Source: Desulfuromonadales bacterium
GTDB lineage: Bacteria; Desulfobacterota; Desulfuromonadia; Geobacterales; Pseudopelobacteraceae
Direction: 5' to 3'
Assembly (NCBI GenBank): GCA_015688915.1
Contig: JAATGX010000149.1
Coordinates: forward strand, 1 to 16,931
DNA length: 16,931 bases
A program made the position numbers and the translations under genes. Below are positions 1 to 7,702 of the stretch, one piece after another; position 1 is the stretch's first letter, and each line of letters begins with the position of its first letter. The notes beneath the pieces were generated by a model. The model was given only the letters and a program-made list of their open reading frames with translations. It did not search any database and was not told the DNA's origin.

Positions 1-1332
1 GGCGGCTTTGTCCGGCTGGCCCTGCCGCTCTCCTACATTTCCCCCGCCCGCTCCTCCCTCCACGGGCTGCTGGGGGGGGCAACGCTCGTGACCATCCTGG
101 CGGCCCTGCTCCTGAGCTACGTCCTCTCCAACCTGACCTCGCGCCCCCTGCGCGACATGGCCGCAGCCGCCGCCCACATCGGGCGCGGCGCGGCGCGTTC
201 CCGCATAACGGTCTCCTCCCGCGACGAGGTCGGTAAACTGGCCGGGGTGCTCAACGACATGGCGGACCGGATCGAGGAACAGGTGCAGCGCATCTCCTCC
301 GAGAAGCAGCAACTGGACACGATCCTGCGCAGCATGGGCGAAGGGGTGATGGTAACCACGTCCGACGGCACGATCACCCTGGTCAACACGGCCTTTCGGC
401 GCCTGTTCGCCATTGAGGGAGAGGTGGAAGGGAAGAACCTGATCGAGATCTCCCGTCATCCCGACCTGCTGGCCGCCTTTAACGATCTGCAGGCCCACCG
501 GGGCGAAAAGCTGGTCCGCGAGATCGTCATCCAGCCGGGCGACACCACCCTGCATACCCACTGGGCGCCGCTCAGCCTGGGTGACGGCAGGCAGGGGGTG
601 GTTGCGGTGTTCCACGACATCAGCGGGATGAAAGAGGCCGAGAACATGCGCCGTGATTTCGTGGCCAACGTCTCCCACGAACTGCGCACGCCGGTATCGG
701 TCATCAAGGGATATGCCGAGACGCTGCTGGACGGGACCATGATGGCCGAACCGGACCGGGCGCTCCGTTTCGTGGAGATCATCCTGAGCCACTCCGAGCG
801 GCTTTCCACGCTGATCAACGACATCCTGACCCTTTCCAAACTGGAATCCAAGGACGCCGCGCTCGACCTGAACCCCCTGGATGCGGCCGGCACCATGGGC
901 AAGACCTGCATGCTGCTGGGGGAAAATGCCCGCAGGAAAGGGATTTCCCTGGTGTGCGACATACCGCAGGGATTGCCGCGGGTCGTGGCCGACCAGGGGA
1001 GATTGGAACAGGTGCTGATGAACCTGCTGGACAACGCCATCAAGTACACTCCGGAACAAGGCACGGTCACCCTGACGGCGCAAAAGGACGAGGCGGACGG
1101 CATGGTGAGGATTTCCGTGGCCGACACGGGCATGGGCATCCCCTTCAAGGACATGCCGCGCATCTTCGAGCGCTTTTACCGGGTGGACGAGGCCCGCAGC
1201 CGCGAACAGGGGGGTACGGGCCTCGGCCTGGCCATTGTCAAGCACATCATCCAACTCCACGGCGGTGACATTTCCGTAACGAGCGAACCGGGCAAGGGGT
1301 CGGTATTCTCCTTTACGCTCAGGACCGCGTGA
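1..1332 (+). CDS. phoR: Phosphate-regulon sensor histidine kinase PhoR (5' truncated by window edge)
   Basis: The reading frame is open from base 1, so the start codon and N-terminal sensor part lie outside the window. What remains is, in order: one membrane segment (about window residues 21-45), a HAMP linker (about 46-100, beginning LTSRPLRDM), a PAS domain (about 105-210, SMGEGVMVTTSDG), a HisKA dimerisation domain with the phospho-acceptor His in NVSHELRTP (codon at 676-678), and a HATPase domain with N-box NLLDNAIKYTP, G1 box ADTGMGIP and G2 box GTGLGLAIVKH. All kinase motifs are intact. HAMP-PAS-HisKA-HATPase is the PhoR arrangement, and the pst genes directly downstream support PhoR over a generic kinase. 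PhoR phosphorylates the response regulator PhoB under phosphate limitation; phoB is expected just upstream, outside the window. The gene ends in TGA at 1330-1332. Confidence 0.9.
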   Translation, partial: GGFVRLALPLSYISPARSSLHGLLGGATLVTILAALLLSYVLSNLTSRPLRDMAAAAAHIGRGAARSRITVSSRDEVGKLAGVLNDMADRIEEQVQRISSEKQQLDTILRSMGEGVMVTTSDGTITLVNTAFRRLFAIEGEVEGKNLIEISRHPDLLAAFNDLQAHRGEKLVREIVIQPGDTTLHTHWAPLSLGDGRQGVVAVFHDISGMKEAENMRRDFVANVSHELRTPVSVIKGYAETLLDGTMMAEPDRALRFVEIILSHSERLSTLINDILTLSKLESKDAALDLNPLDAAGTMGKTCMLLGENARRKGISLVCDIPQGLPRVVADQGRLEQVLMNLLDNAIKYTPEQGTVTLTAQKDEADGMVRISVADTGMGIPFKDMPRIFERFYRVDEARSREQGGTGLGLAIVKHIIQLHGGDISVTSEPGKGSVFSFTLRTA

Positions 1333-1351
1333 CTCGAACCGTCGAAAGCCA

Positions 1352-1490
1352 TCTCTCACAGAGCTCACAGAGGCACGGAGAAGATCAAAAACGAGGGAGG
1401 AAGGTTCTTCATTTCTCCGGGTTATAAACTCATTTTAGATTTTCTCCGTGCCTCCGTGAGCTCGAGCGAGTGAGGCGAGCGAGTGAGAGA
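1352..1490. repeat. Large imperfect palindromic repeat with a small direct repeat
   Basis: This sits in the roughly 330-nt non-coding stretch between phoR and pstS. Two 35-nt arms (1361-1395 and 1429-1463) are reverse complements at 31 of 35 positions; their outer 22 nt differ at a single base. The loop is 33 nt. Outside these, TCTCTCAC (1352-1359) and GTGAGAGA (1483-1490) form a second perfect pair. Between the right arm and the outer repeat, the 11-mer GAGCGAGTGAG occurs twice (1464-1474 and 1477-1487). No T-run follows, so this is not a typical intrinsic terminator. The form fits a dispersed intergenic palindrome of the REP/MITE kind, but copy number cannot be judged from one window. Bases 1491-1575 show nothing recognisable. 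Confidence 0.6.
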
Positions 1491-1575
1491 ACCGTTTCAG
1501 AGCTTTCAGCGCCACCGCGAAAAAAACAAAAACAGACCATCTCCTCCTTTCCGATTTTTCACGCTGTTTTCCCCC

Positions 1576-1609
1576 CTGTAACACATCCGCAACAATCTTC
1601 CGGTATGAT
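1576..1609 (+). promoter_or_regulatory. Pho box and -10 element of the pstS promoter
   Basis: CTGTAACACATCCGCAACA (1576-1594) has the PhoB-box layout: two 7-nt half-sites (CTGTAAC and CCGCAAC) 11 nt apart with a 4-nt spacer. Nine bases later comes TATGAT (1604-1609), a 5/6 match to the sigma-70 -10 hexamer. In enteric Pho promoters the box takes the place of the -35 element at about this distance. The same box type recurs before pstC with identical spacing. PhoB dependence is inferred. Confidence 0.65.
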
Positions 1610-1661
1610 TTTTCGGCATAGGGTTTCGTAAATAAAACACAACACCAAAAGGAGGATTCAG

Positions 1662-2690
1662 ATGTTTTCCACTATCCGCAGAAGCATTCTCACCCTGGCG
1701 CTCCTTGCCGCGGTAACCGCAGCGTCACAAGCCTCGGCCGAAACGCTCATCAACGGTGCCGGCGCCTCCTTCCCCTACCCGCTCTACTCCAAGTGGTTCA
1801 GCGAGTACGCCAAGATCGATCCCTCGGTGAAGTTCAACTACCAGTCCATCGGCTCCGGCGGCGGCATCAAGCAGATCACGGCCGGCACCGTGGATTTCGG
1901 CGCCTCCGACAAGTTTCTCACCGATGCCGAACTTAAGGCCGCTCCCGGCAAGCTCATCCATATCCCGACCGTAATGGGAGCCGTGGTGGTCACCTACAAT
2001 ATCCCCGGCGTGGCCAAGGGGCTCAAGCTCAAGTCTGAAGACGTGGCCGACATCTTCCTCGGCAAGATCACCAAATGGAACGACAAGCGCATCTCCGACG
2101 ACAACCCCGGCGTGGCCCTGCCCAACGAGCCGATCATCGTCGTGCACCGCTCCGACGGCAGCGGCACCTCCGCCATATTCACCGATTACCTCTCCAACGT
2201 GAGCCCGGAATGGAAGGACAAAGTCGGCATGGGCGCCTCGGTCAAGTGGCCGGTTGGTCTGGGTGGCAAGGGGAATGAAGGCGTGGCCGGCCAGGTTAAG
2301 AACACCAAAAACGCCATCGGTTATGTGGAACTGGCCTACGCCTTCGAAAACAAGCTGCCTTTCGCCTTCCTGCAGAACAAAAGCGGCAGCTTTGTCGAGC
2401 CTTCCATCAAATCCACAAGCGCCGCCGCTGCCGGTGCCGTCAAGAGCATGCCCCACGACTACCGCATCTCGCTGGTCAACCAGCCCGGCAAGGATGCCTA
2501 CCCGATCGTCGGCTTCACCTGGCTTCTGGTATACGAACAGCAGAAGGACGCTGTAAAAGGCAAGAAACTGGTCGACTTCCTCAAGTGGGAACTCCACAAG
2601 GGCCAGAAGCTGGCGGCACCGCTCCTGTACGCTCCGCTGCCCGAGAACGTGGTACACATGGTCGAAAAGACCATTACGACAATCAAGTAA
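1662..2690 (+). CDS. pstS: Phosphate ABC transporter, periplasmic phosphate-binding protein PstS
   Basis: A 342-residue protein of normal PstS length. The N-terminus is a Sec signal peptide: basic MFSTIRRS, a hydrophobic core, and a probable cleavage after ASA near residue 26. The mature protein starts with the PstS motif INGAGASFPYPLY and carries the phosphate-contacting loops SIGSGGGIKQI, GASDKFL and HRSDGSGTS. The ATG is set by a strong Shine-Dalgarno GGAGG (1651-1655), 6 nt upstream. PstS captures inorganic phosphate in the periplasm with high affinity and delivers it to PstCA. It has its own Pho-box promoter and a strong terminator after its stop, as expected for a binding protein needed in excess over the membrane complex. 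No anomalies seen. Confidence 0.96.
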   Translation: MFSTIRRSILTLALLAAVTAASQASAETLINGAGASFPYPLYSKWFSEYAKIDPSVKFNYQSIGSGGGIKQITAGTVDFGASDKFLTDAELKAAPGKLIHIPTVMGAVVVTYNIPGVAKGLKLKSEDVADIFLGKITKWNDKRISDDNPGVALPNEPIIVVHRSDGSGTSAIFTDYLSNVSPEWKDKVGMGASVKWPVGLGGKGNEGVAGQVKNTKNAIGYVELAYAFENKLPFAFLQNKSGSFVEPSIKSTSAAAAGAVKSMPHDYRISLVNQPGKDAYPIVGFTWLLVYEQQKDAVKGKKLVDFLKWELHKGQKLAAPLLYAPLPENVVHMVEKTITTIK

Positions 2691-2713
2691 CAATCCTGTA
2701 GCGCCAACACCCT

Positions 2714-2741
2714 GCGCGGCCCCCGGGCCGCGCTTTTTTTT
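2714..2741 (+). terminator. Intrinsic terminator after pstS
   Basis: GCGCGGCC (2714-2721) and GGCCGCGC (2726-2733) form a perfect 8-bp GC stem with a 4-nt loop, followed at once by eight T residues (2734-2741). It lies 23 nt after the pstS stop and before the second Pho-box promoter, so it separates pstS from pstCAB or attenuates read-through. Confidence 0.9.
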
Positions 2742-2843
2742 GGTTTCCGCGGTTCTTGTGGCCAAACCAAAAGAGTTATATCAACTGGTCCGGCCACTTA
2801 GGGATTGTTACGGATATGAAAATGTTGCCGGATAGTTCCGTCT

Positions 2844-2877
2844 CCGTAACAAGGACGTAACATCCTGCTGATATTCT
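2844..2877 (+). promoter_or_regulatory. Second Pho box and -10 element, promoter for pstCAB(-phoU)
   Basis: CCGTAACAAGGACGTAACA (2844-2862) contains two NCGTAAC half-sites 11 nt apart, the same layout as the box before pstS. TATTCT (2872-2877, 4/6 match to TATAAT) begins nine bases after the box, exactly the distance seen at pstS. This predicts a transcript start near 2884. That leaves only a few bases before the ATG at 2889, but room for a Shine-Dalgarno before the ATG at 2901, and so helps choose the pstC start. A reverse-oriented copy of the half-site lies at 2805-2814. Confidence 0.6.
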
Positions 2878-2900
2878 GCAATGGACTCATGAGAGACGTA

Positions 2901-3848
2901 ATGGAGGAGCGCTTGGATACCTATGCAAAAAAAGGGAATGGCGATGCGATTTTTCGCGTCATAACCCTGCTCTTCGCGTTCAGCATCATTGTGATCCTGC
3001 TGATCATGACAGGCGAAATGGTTATCGAAAGCCTGCCGGCGCTGCGCAAGTTCGGCTGGGGCTTCATAACCGGCAGCGATTGGGACGCGGTACAGGGGAA
3101 CTTCGCGGCCTTGCCCTATCTGTACGGATCGGTGGTTTCTTCGATCCTGGCCATCCTGCTGGCCACGCCGCTGAGTGTCGGCACCGCGCTCTTCATCACC
3201 GAGCTGGCCCCCCACAAGGTCGGCACCGTAACAGCCTCACTGGTTGAACTCCTGGCCGCCATACCCAGCGTCATCTACGGCCTGTGGGGCATACTGGTCA
3301 TGACCCCCTGGCTGCAAAGCACCGTGGAGCCTTTTCTGATCAAGCGGTTCGGCTTCCTCCCCTTCTTCCGGGGAGCGCCCTACGGCGTCAGCATGCTGGC
3401 GGCGGTATTCATCCTGATGATCATGATCATCCCGATCATCACCTCCATCGCCAAGGAGGTGCTGCTGGCGGTGCCGCAGAGCCAGAAGGAGGCGGCGGTG
3501 GCGCTGGGCGCCACCCGCTGGGAGATGATCCGCATAGCCGTGCTCCCCTATGGCCGCTCCGGCATCCTGGGGGCGGTGATCCTGGGCCTCGGCCGGGCCA
3601 TCGGCGAGACCATGGCGGTCACCATGGTCATCGGCAACACGCCGCAGATCTCGCTTTCACTGCTTTCGCCGGCCTATACCATGCCGAGCGTCATCGCCAA
3701 CGAGTTCGCCGAGACCGCCGGCAAGCTGCATGCCTCGGCCCTGATGGAGATCGGCCTGATCCTGCTGTTCGTCACCCTGGTGATCAACTTCCTGGCGCGG
3801 TTGCTGCTCTGGAGCGTCACCCGCCGCTGGAAAGGGGGTGTGGCATGA
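2901..3848 (+). CDS. pstC: Phosphate ABC transporter permease PstC
   Basis: A 315-residue multi-pass inner-membrane protein. A short cytoplasmic N-terminus is followed by about six hydrophobic segments, and the cytoplasmic EAA loop QKEAAVALGATRWEMIRIAV contacts the ATPase PstB. IGETMAVTMVIGN near the C-terminus is typical of PstC. I chose ATG 2901 because GAGAG (2891-2895) precedes it by 5 nt and the predicted promoter start is near 2884. An in-frame ATG at 2889 would add four residues but has no ribosome-binding site. With PstA it forms the transmembrane channel for phosphate. Its stop overlaps the pstA start (ATGA, 3845-3848), indicating translational coupling. Confidence 0.93.
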   Translation: MEERLDTYAKKGNGDAIFRVITLLFAFSIIVILLIMTGEMVIESLPALRKFGWGFITGSDWDAVQGNFAALPYLYGSVVSSILAILLATPLSVGTALFITELAPHKVGTVTASLVELLAAIPSVIYGLWGILVMTPWLQSTVEPFLIKRFGFLPFFRGAPYGVSMLAAVFILMIMIIPIITSIAKEVLLAVPQSQKEAAVALGATRWEMIRIAVLPYGRSGILGAVILGLGRAIGETMAVTMVIGNTPQISLSLLSPAYTMPSVIANEFAETAGKLHASALMEIGLILLFVTLVINFLARLLLWSVTRRWKGGVA

Positions 3849-4690
3849 ACCTGAAATCCCTGATCGCCCGCCACACCGTCAACATCGTCGCCACCCTGCT
3901 CATGGGGGCCGCCACGCTGCTTGTCCTGTTCCCCCTGGGCATCATCTTCTATCACATCATCAAGACCGGCTTCAGTACCATCAACCCGGAGTTCTTCATC
4001 CACATCCCCAAGCCCACCGGCGAAACCGGAGGCGGAATGGCCAACGGCATGGCCGGTTCGGCCATCATGATCGGCATGGCGTCGCTGGTGGGGGTGCCGG
4101 TGGGGATTTTCGGCGCCATCTACCTGACGGAGTACGGCATCGGTCGCCTGGCCACCACGATCAGGTTCTGCGCCGACGTGCTGTCAGGCATCCCCTCCAT
4201 CATCACCGGCATGGTGGCCTATGCTCTGATTGTGGTGCCGTTGAGAGGTTTCTCGGCCCTGGCCGGTTCGTTTGCCCTGGCCCTGATCATGATCCCCATC
4301 GTGCTGCGCACCACCGAGGAACAGCTCAAGATGGTGCCGGTGTCGTTGCGCGAGGCGTCATTGGCTTTGGGGGTACCCTTGTGGCGCACCAGCCTCAAGG
4401 TCACGTTGCGCAGCGCCCTGACCGGCGTGATCACCGGCATCCTGCTGGCCGTCGCCCGGGTATCCGGCGAAACGGCGCCGCTCCTGTTCACCGCCCTGGG
4501 GAACCAGTTCTGGAGTAGAAAGCTGACCGAGCCGATGGCGGCGTTGCCGCTGCAGATCTTCAACTTCGCCATATCCCCCTATGAGGACTGGCATCGCCTG
4601 GCCTGGGCCGGCGCCCTGGTGCTGGGGGTGCTCATGTTCGGCCTGAGCCTGGCCGCACGTTGGGTGGGCCGAAGCAAGCATGCAGGGTAA
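3845..4690 (+). CDS. pstA: Phosphate ABC transporter permease PstA
   Basis: A 281-residue multi-pass inner-membrane protein, the usual PstA length. The N-terminal hydrophobic segment (about residues 14-40) is followed by a periplasmic loop rich in Gly (GETGGGMANGMAGS), the core permease helices with the PstA motif LSGIPSIITGMVAYAL, and the EAA loop SLREASLALGVPLWRTSLKV. RVSGETAPLLFTALGNQFW is also characteristic of PstA. The start is fixed by the 4-nt ATGA overlap with pstC. The open frame runs far upstream (to about 3284) inside pstC, but that extension is antiparallel in character to a permease and is not coding. It pairs with PstC to form the phosphate channel. Confidence 0.95.
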   Translation: MNLKSLIARHTVNIVATLLMGAATLLVLFPLGIIFYHIIKTGFSTINPEFFIHIPKPTGETGGGMANGMAGSAIMIGMASLVGVPVGIFGAIYLTEYGIGRLATTIRFCADVLSGIPSIITGMVAYALIVVPLRGFSALAGSFALALIMIPIVLRTTEEQLKMVPVSLREASLALGVPLWRTSLKVTLRSALTGVITGILLAVARVSGETAPLLFTALGNQFWSRKLTEPMAALPLQIFNFAISPYEDWHRLAWAGALVLGVLMFGLSLAARWVGRSKHAG

Positions 4691-4762
4691 GGAGATGTCC
4701 TCTTTGAAAAAGGGGGCGGGACGTATCATAACTAAACCGAAACACTATCGTATGAGGTTCAG

Positions 4763-5521
4763 ATGTCTACAAAATTGAAACTTGACCACCTGAATATCCA
4801 TTTCGGCGCGAACCATGCGGTCAAGGACACATCCATGGATATTGCCGAAAACAGCGTGACCGCCATCATCGGCCCGTCCGGATGCGGCAAGTCCACTGTC
4901 CTGCGCAGCATCAACCGCATGCACGACATGACCCCCGCAGCCCGGGTGACCGGCCGGATCATGCTGGACGACACGGACATCTATGACCGTTCGGTGGACC
5001 CGGTCGCGATCCGCCGCCGGGTCGGCATGGTCTTCCAGAAACCGAACCCCTTCCCGGCCATGTCCATCTATGACAACGTCATCGCCGGTTATAAGCTGAA
5101 CGGTGTCCTCAAACGGGGGGATGCGGACGAGATCGTCGAGTCGAGCCTGAAACGCGTGGCCTTGTGGGACGAGGTGAAAGACCGCCTCCGGCAGAGCGCG
5201 GTGGAGCTTTCCGGCGGGCAGCAGCAACGTCTTTGCATTGCCCGTACCGTTGCCGTAAAGCCGGAAGTGATCCTGATGGACGAGCCCGCCTCGGCCCTTG
5301 ATCCCATATCGACCCTCAAGATAGAGGAGTTGATCGAGGAGCTGAAGGAGCGCTACACCATCGTCATCGTCACCCACAACATGCAGCAGGCCGCCCGCGT
5401 GTCGGACGTAACCGCGTTCTTCTACATCGGCGAGCTGATCGAGATGGGCGAGACCCGGAAGATCTTTACGAATCCGGAGAAGAAGCAGACGGAAGACTAT
5501 ATTACGGGCAGATTCGGGTAG
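4763..5521 (+). CDS. pstB: Phosphate ABC transporter ATP-binding protein PstB
   Basis: A 252-residue ABC ATPase with all motifs intact: Walker A GPSGCGKST (37-45), Q-loop Gln 92 in VFQKPNPFP (the PNPFPMS-like stretch is typical of PstB), signature LSGGQ (149-153), Walker B VILMDEP ending at Asp173-Glu174, and switch His 205 in VTHNMQQA. PstB powers phosphate import through PstCA. ATG 4763 is preceded by a modest GAGGT (4754-4758). A 72-nt gap separates it from pstA; I see no clear promoter or terminator in it, so co-transcription with pstCA is likely. Confidence 0.96.
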   Translation: MSTKLKLDHLNIHFGANHAVKDTSMDIAENSVTAIIGPSGCGKSTVLRSINRMHDMTPAARVTGRIMLDDTDIYDRSVDPVAIRRRVGMVFQKPNPFPAMSIYDNVIAGYKLNGVLKRGDADEIVESSLKRVALWDEVKDRLRQSAVELSGGQQQRLCIARTVAVKPEVILMDEPASALDPISTLKIEELIEELKERYTIVIVTHNMQQAARVSDVTAFFYIGELIEMGETRKIFTNPEKKQTEDYITGRFG

Positions 5522-5605
5522 TCCCGTACACGGCAAGTGCATCGTGGAGGTTCGCGGAGAAAACGGACTGCCGTGGATTATTTATTGTAATAGGGGAGTA
5601 ATTTA

Positions 5606-6277
5606 ATGGAACGTGAACACATCAGTGCCATCTTCGACCAGGAGCTGAACGATCTGCGCACCAGGATCCTTGCCATGGGAGGCAAGGTGGAGATGATGAT
5701 CAGCGAGTCGGTTTCATCGCTGGTGAACCGCGACAGCGCCCTGGCCGAACGGATCATCGCCCTGGACCACGAGATCAATACCCTTGAGGTGACCGTGGAC
5801 GAAAAGTGCCTGGAACTGCTGGCATTGCGCCAACCGGCGGGCCGCGACCTGCGCTTCATCACCCTGGCGCTCAAGATCGTCACCGACCTGGAGCGGATCG
5901 GCGACCAGTGCGCCAATATCGCCAAACGCGCCCGCGAACTGAACGATGAGCCGCCGCTCAAGCCCTATATCGACATCCCCCGCATGGCCCACTGGACCGA
6001 AACCATGCTCAAGGAAGCCCTGGACGCCTTCGTGCGGGGCGACGACGAGTTGGCCATCAAGGTCTGCAAGGACGACAGCTTCGTGGATGAGCTCAACATG
6101 CAGATCCAGCGGGAACTGCTGACCTTCATGATCGAGGACCCGGCCACCATCTCCCGCGCTCTCAAGCTCAACTACATCTCCAAATACCTGGAGCGGATCG
6201 CCGATCACGCCACCAACATCGCCGAGATGGTGATCTTCATGGTAAAGGGTAAGGATATCAGGCACACCATCGCGTGA
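5606..6277 (+). CDS. phoU: Phosphate transport system regulator PhoU
   Basis: A 223-residue all-helical protein made of two repeated three-helix PhoU domains. Each repeat carries the metal-cluster motif with Glu and Asp spaced four apart: DLERIGD (94-100) and YLERIAD (194-200). PhoU is a cytoplasmic negative regulator that links PstSCAB to PhoR so the kinase is silent when phosphate is ample. The start has a good Shine-Dalgarno, GGGGAG, 8 nt before ATG. The gene lies 84 nt after pstB on the same strand and is followed by a terminator, so it is the last gene of the pst unit. Confidence 0.95.
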   Translation: MEREHISAIFDQELNDLRTRILAMGGKVEMMISESVSSLVNRDSALAERIIALDHEINTLEVTVDEKCLELLALRQPAGRDLRFITLALKIVTDLERIGDQCANIAKRARELNDEPPLKPYIDIPRMAHWTETMLKEALDAFVRGDDELAIKVCKDDSFVDELNMQIQRELLTFMIEDPATISRALKLNYISKYLERIADHATNIAEMVIFMVKGKDIRHTIA

Positions 6278-6311
6278 ATGAGTATTCCGAGATGCGCGGC
6301 CATGCCGCACC

Positions 6312-6341
6312 AAAAAGCCCGGCCAATCAGCCGGGCTTTTT
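6312..6341. terminator. Bidirectional intrinsic terminator between phoU and the radical SAM gene
   Basis: AAAAAGCCCGGC (6312-6323) and GCCGGGCTTTTT (6330-6341) are perfect 12-nt inverted arms around a 6-nt loop. The A-run and T-run flank a GC-rich core, so the hairpin can end transcription from both directions: phoU (stop 6277, + strand) and the radical SAM gene (stop 6359, - strand). Confidence 0.9.
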
Positions 6342-6358
6342 ACGTTGAGCGCTCAAAA

Positions 6359-7702
6359 TCATTCCTCCCGGATCGGCCATCCCTGCTCATAACCGTCCGG
6401 GAAAAAGTTCTCCTTCGTCCGGTTGTAATAGCCGAACTGCAACCGGGGAAACTCCCGTTTCAGGCGCTCCAGCAGGCGGTACATGCCGATCCCCCTGCCA
6501 CCCGCCCCCATCTCCCGGTTGTAAAGATCGGGATCTATGGACAGGTTGCGCATCTGGATCATATCCACGCCGGTTTCCGCCACGAATCGCAGCAGCGCCT
6601 CCACCTCGTCCGGGGCGTCACTGACGCCGGGCGAGACCAGGTAGTTGATCATGGTGAAGCGGCCGTTCTCCTTGGCGATCTCCACCGAACGGAGCACATC
6701 GCCGAAACCGTACCCCTTGGGGCGATAGTAGCGGTTGTACAGGTCCTCTCTCACCGAGTTCATGGAGAAACGGAAGGAATCCATGCCGGCGTCGCACAAA
6801 AGCTGCACCCGGTCCGGCAGGGAGCCGTTGGAGTTGAAATTGACCGTGCCGCGCGACGTGGCCTGCTTCAAACGACGGGTGGCAACGGCAATGGTGTCGG
6901 CCTGTAGGATCGGGTCCCCCTCGCACCCCTGGCCGTAGGAGACGATAGCCTGCTCGGCCTGCTCCAGGTGCGGCAGGGCGATCTCGCAGATCTCCTCCGG
7001 GGTCGGGACAAAGCCGATCCGCTCGTGATTCGATGGGCAGCACTCGGACGGTTGCAGGGAGATGCAGCCGAGACAAGCCGAGTTGCACACCGGCGAGGTG
7101 GGAAGCGGCGCCTCCCAGCGGCGGTAGAACAGGTTCTTGGCGGCAAAGCAGTGGTAGTCCACGGCGCAGCGGGCCAACTGTTCCAGCAGGCGATTGTCCG
7201 GCATCTCCTTCAACATCGCGCGCACCAGCGGGTCAAGGGTGCGGTCGTCGTAGTTGCAGGGGTTCCAGTTGCTGTTGTTGTCCACCTTGGTGGCGGCCAC
7301 CACGAAGCACTCCCGCTCCTCGTCCCATCCCACGGCGGTGTAGGACCAGAGCGGCAGATGGTCGGTCTTGCGGGTATAGTCGCAGGCCGGCAGGAGCGTC
7401 CGCACATAACCGGGAGCCATGAAGGCCGCCACCGCCTGGATGCGCGTGTTCCGCCGCCCCTCCCTGACGCTGTCGATGGTGACGAAGCTCCGCTTGCGGC
7501 TATCCCAGGCCACGGGCGGCATGGCCGGCATGGTGAACAGCCGGCTGTCCTCGGGGAGCGGGATCAGTTCCACGTCCTCCGGCAGCACCGGTTCGGTGCC
7601 GCTCATCCCGGCCATGCAGAGTTCGGGGTGGTCGTAGATGTTCCCCTTCGGGTCGGCGTAGAGGAGTTTGGGTGGTTGTCGTGTCACGTACTGTTCCTTC
7701 AT
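6359..7702 (-). CDS. Radical SAM protein of unknown function
   Basis: With the start chosen here the protein is 447 residues. The radical SAM iron-sulfur motif CxxxCxxC is CNSACLGC (Cys206, Cys210, Cys213), followed by two further cysteines at 221-222. GQGCEGDPIL (257-266) resembles the glycine-rich SAM-binding motif that follows the first strand in this superfamily. The cluster is unusually central: about 200 residues precede it, with no domain I recognise (starting KLLYADPKGNIYDHPEL). The reaction and substrate are unknown. No downstream maturation target or precursor peptide is evident nearby. The start is uncertain: ATG 7702 gives a sensible N-terminus but no Shine-Dalgarno; in-frame ATGs at 7735 and 7771 would add 11 or 23 residues. 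The stop faces the shared terminator at 6312-6341. Confidence 0.8.
   Translation of the reverse strand: MKEQYVTRQPPKLLYADPKGNIYDHPELCMAGMSGTEPVLPEDVELIPLPEDSRLFTMPAMPPVAWDSRKRSFVTIDSVREGRRNTRIQAVAAFMAPGYVRTLLPACDYTRKTDHLPLWSYTAVGWDEERECFVVAATKVDNNSNWNPCNYDDRTLDPLVRAMLKEMPDNRLLEQLARCAVDYHCFAAKNLFYRRWEAPLPTSPVCNSACLGCISLQPSECCPSNHERIGFVPTPEEICEIALPHLEQAEQAIVSYGQGCEGDPILQADTIAVATRRLKQATSRGTVNFNSNGSLPDRVQLLCDAGMDSFRFSMNSVREDLYNRYYRPKGYGFGDVLRSVEIAKENGRFTMINYLVSPGVSDAPDEVEALLRFVAETGVDMIQMRNLSIDPDLYNREMGAGGRGIGMYRLLERLKREFPRLQFGYYNRTKENFFPDGYEQGWPIREE

Noticed and set aside
1352..1490. Palindrome after phoR as an intrinsic terminator
   Set aside because: The inner loop is 33 nt, the arms are long and imperfect, and no T-run follows on either strand.
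3284..3844. Upstream extension of the pstA reading frame
   Set aside because: The stretch lies inside pstC in another frame and reads as His/Gly/Arg-rich low-complexity protein; PstA itself begins at the ATGA overlap at 3845.
4691..4762. Possible third Pho box or promoter before pstB
   Set aside because: The sequence around CATAACTAAAC lacks the 11-nt repeat of half-sites seen at pstS and pstC and has no clear -10 element at the right distance.
6278..6907. 209-codon + strand frame starting just after phoU
   Set aside because: It crosses the bidirectional terminator and is antisense to the radical SAM gene; there is no ribosome-binding site or domain.
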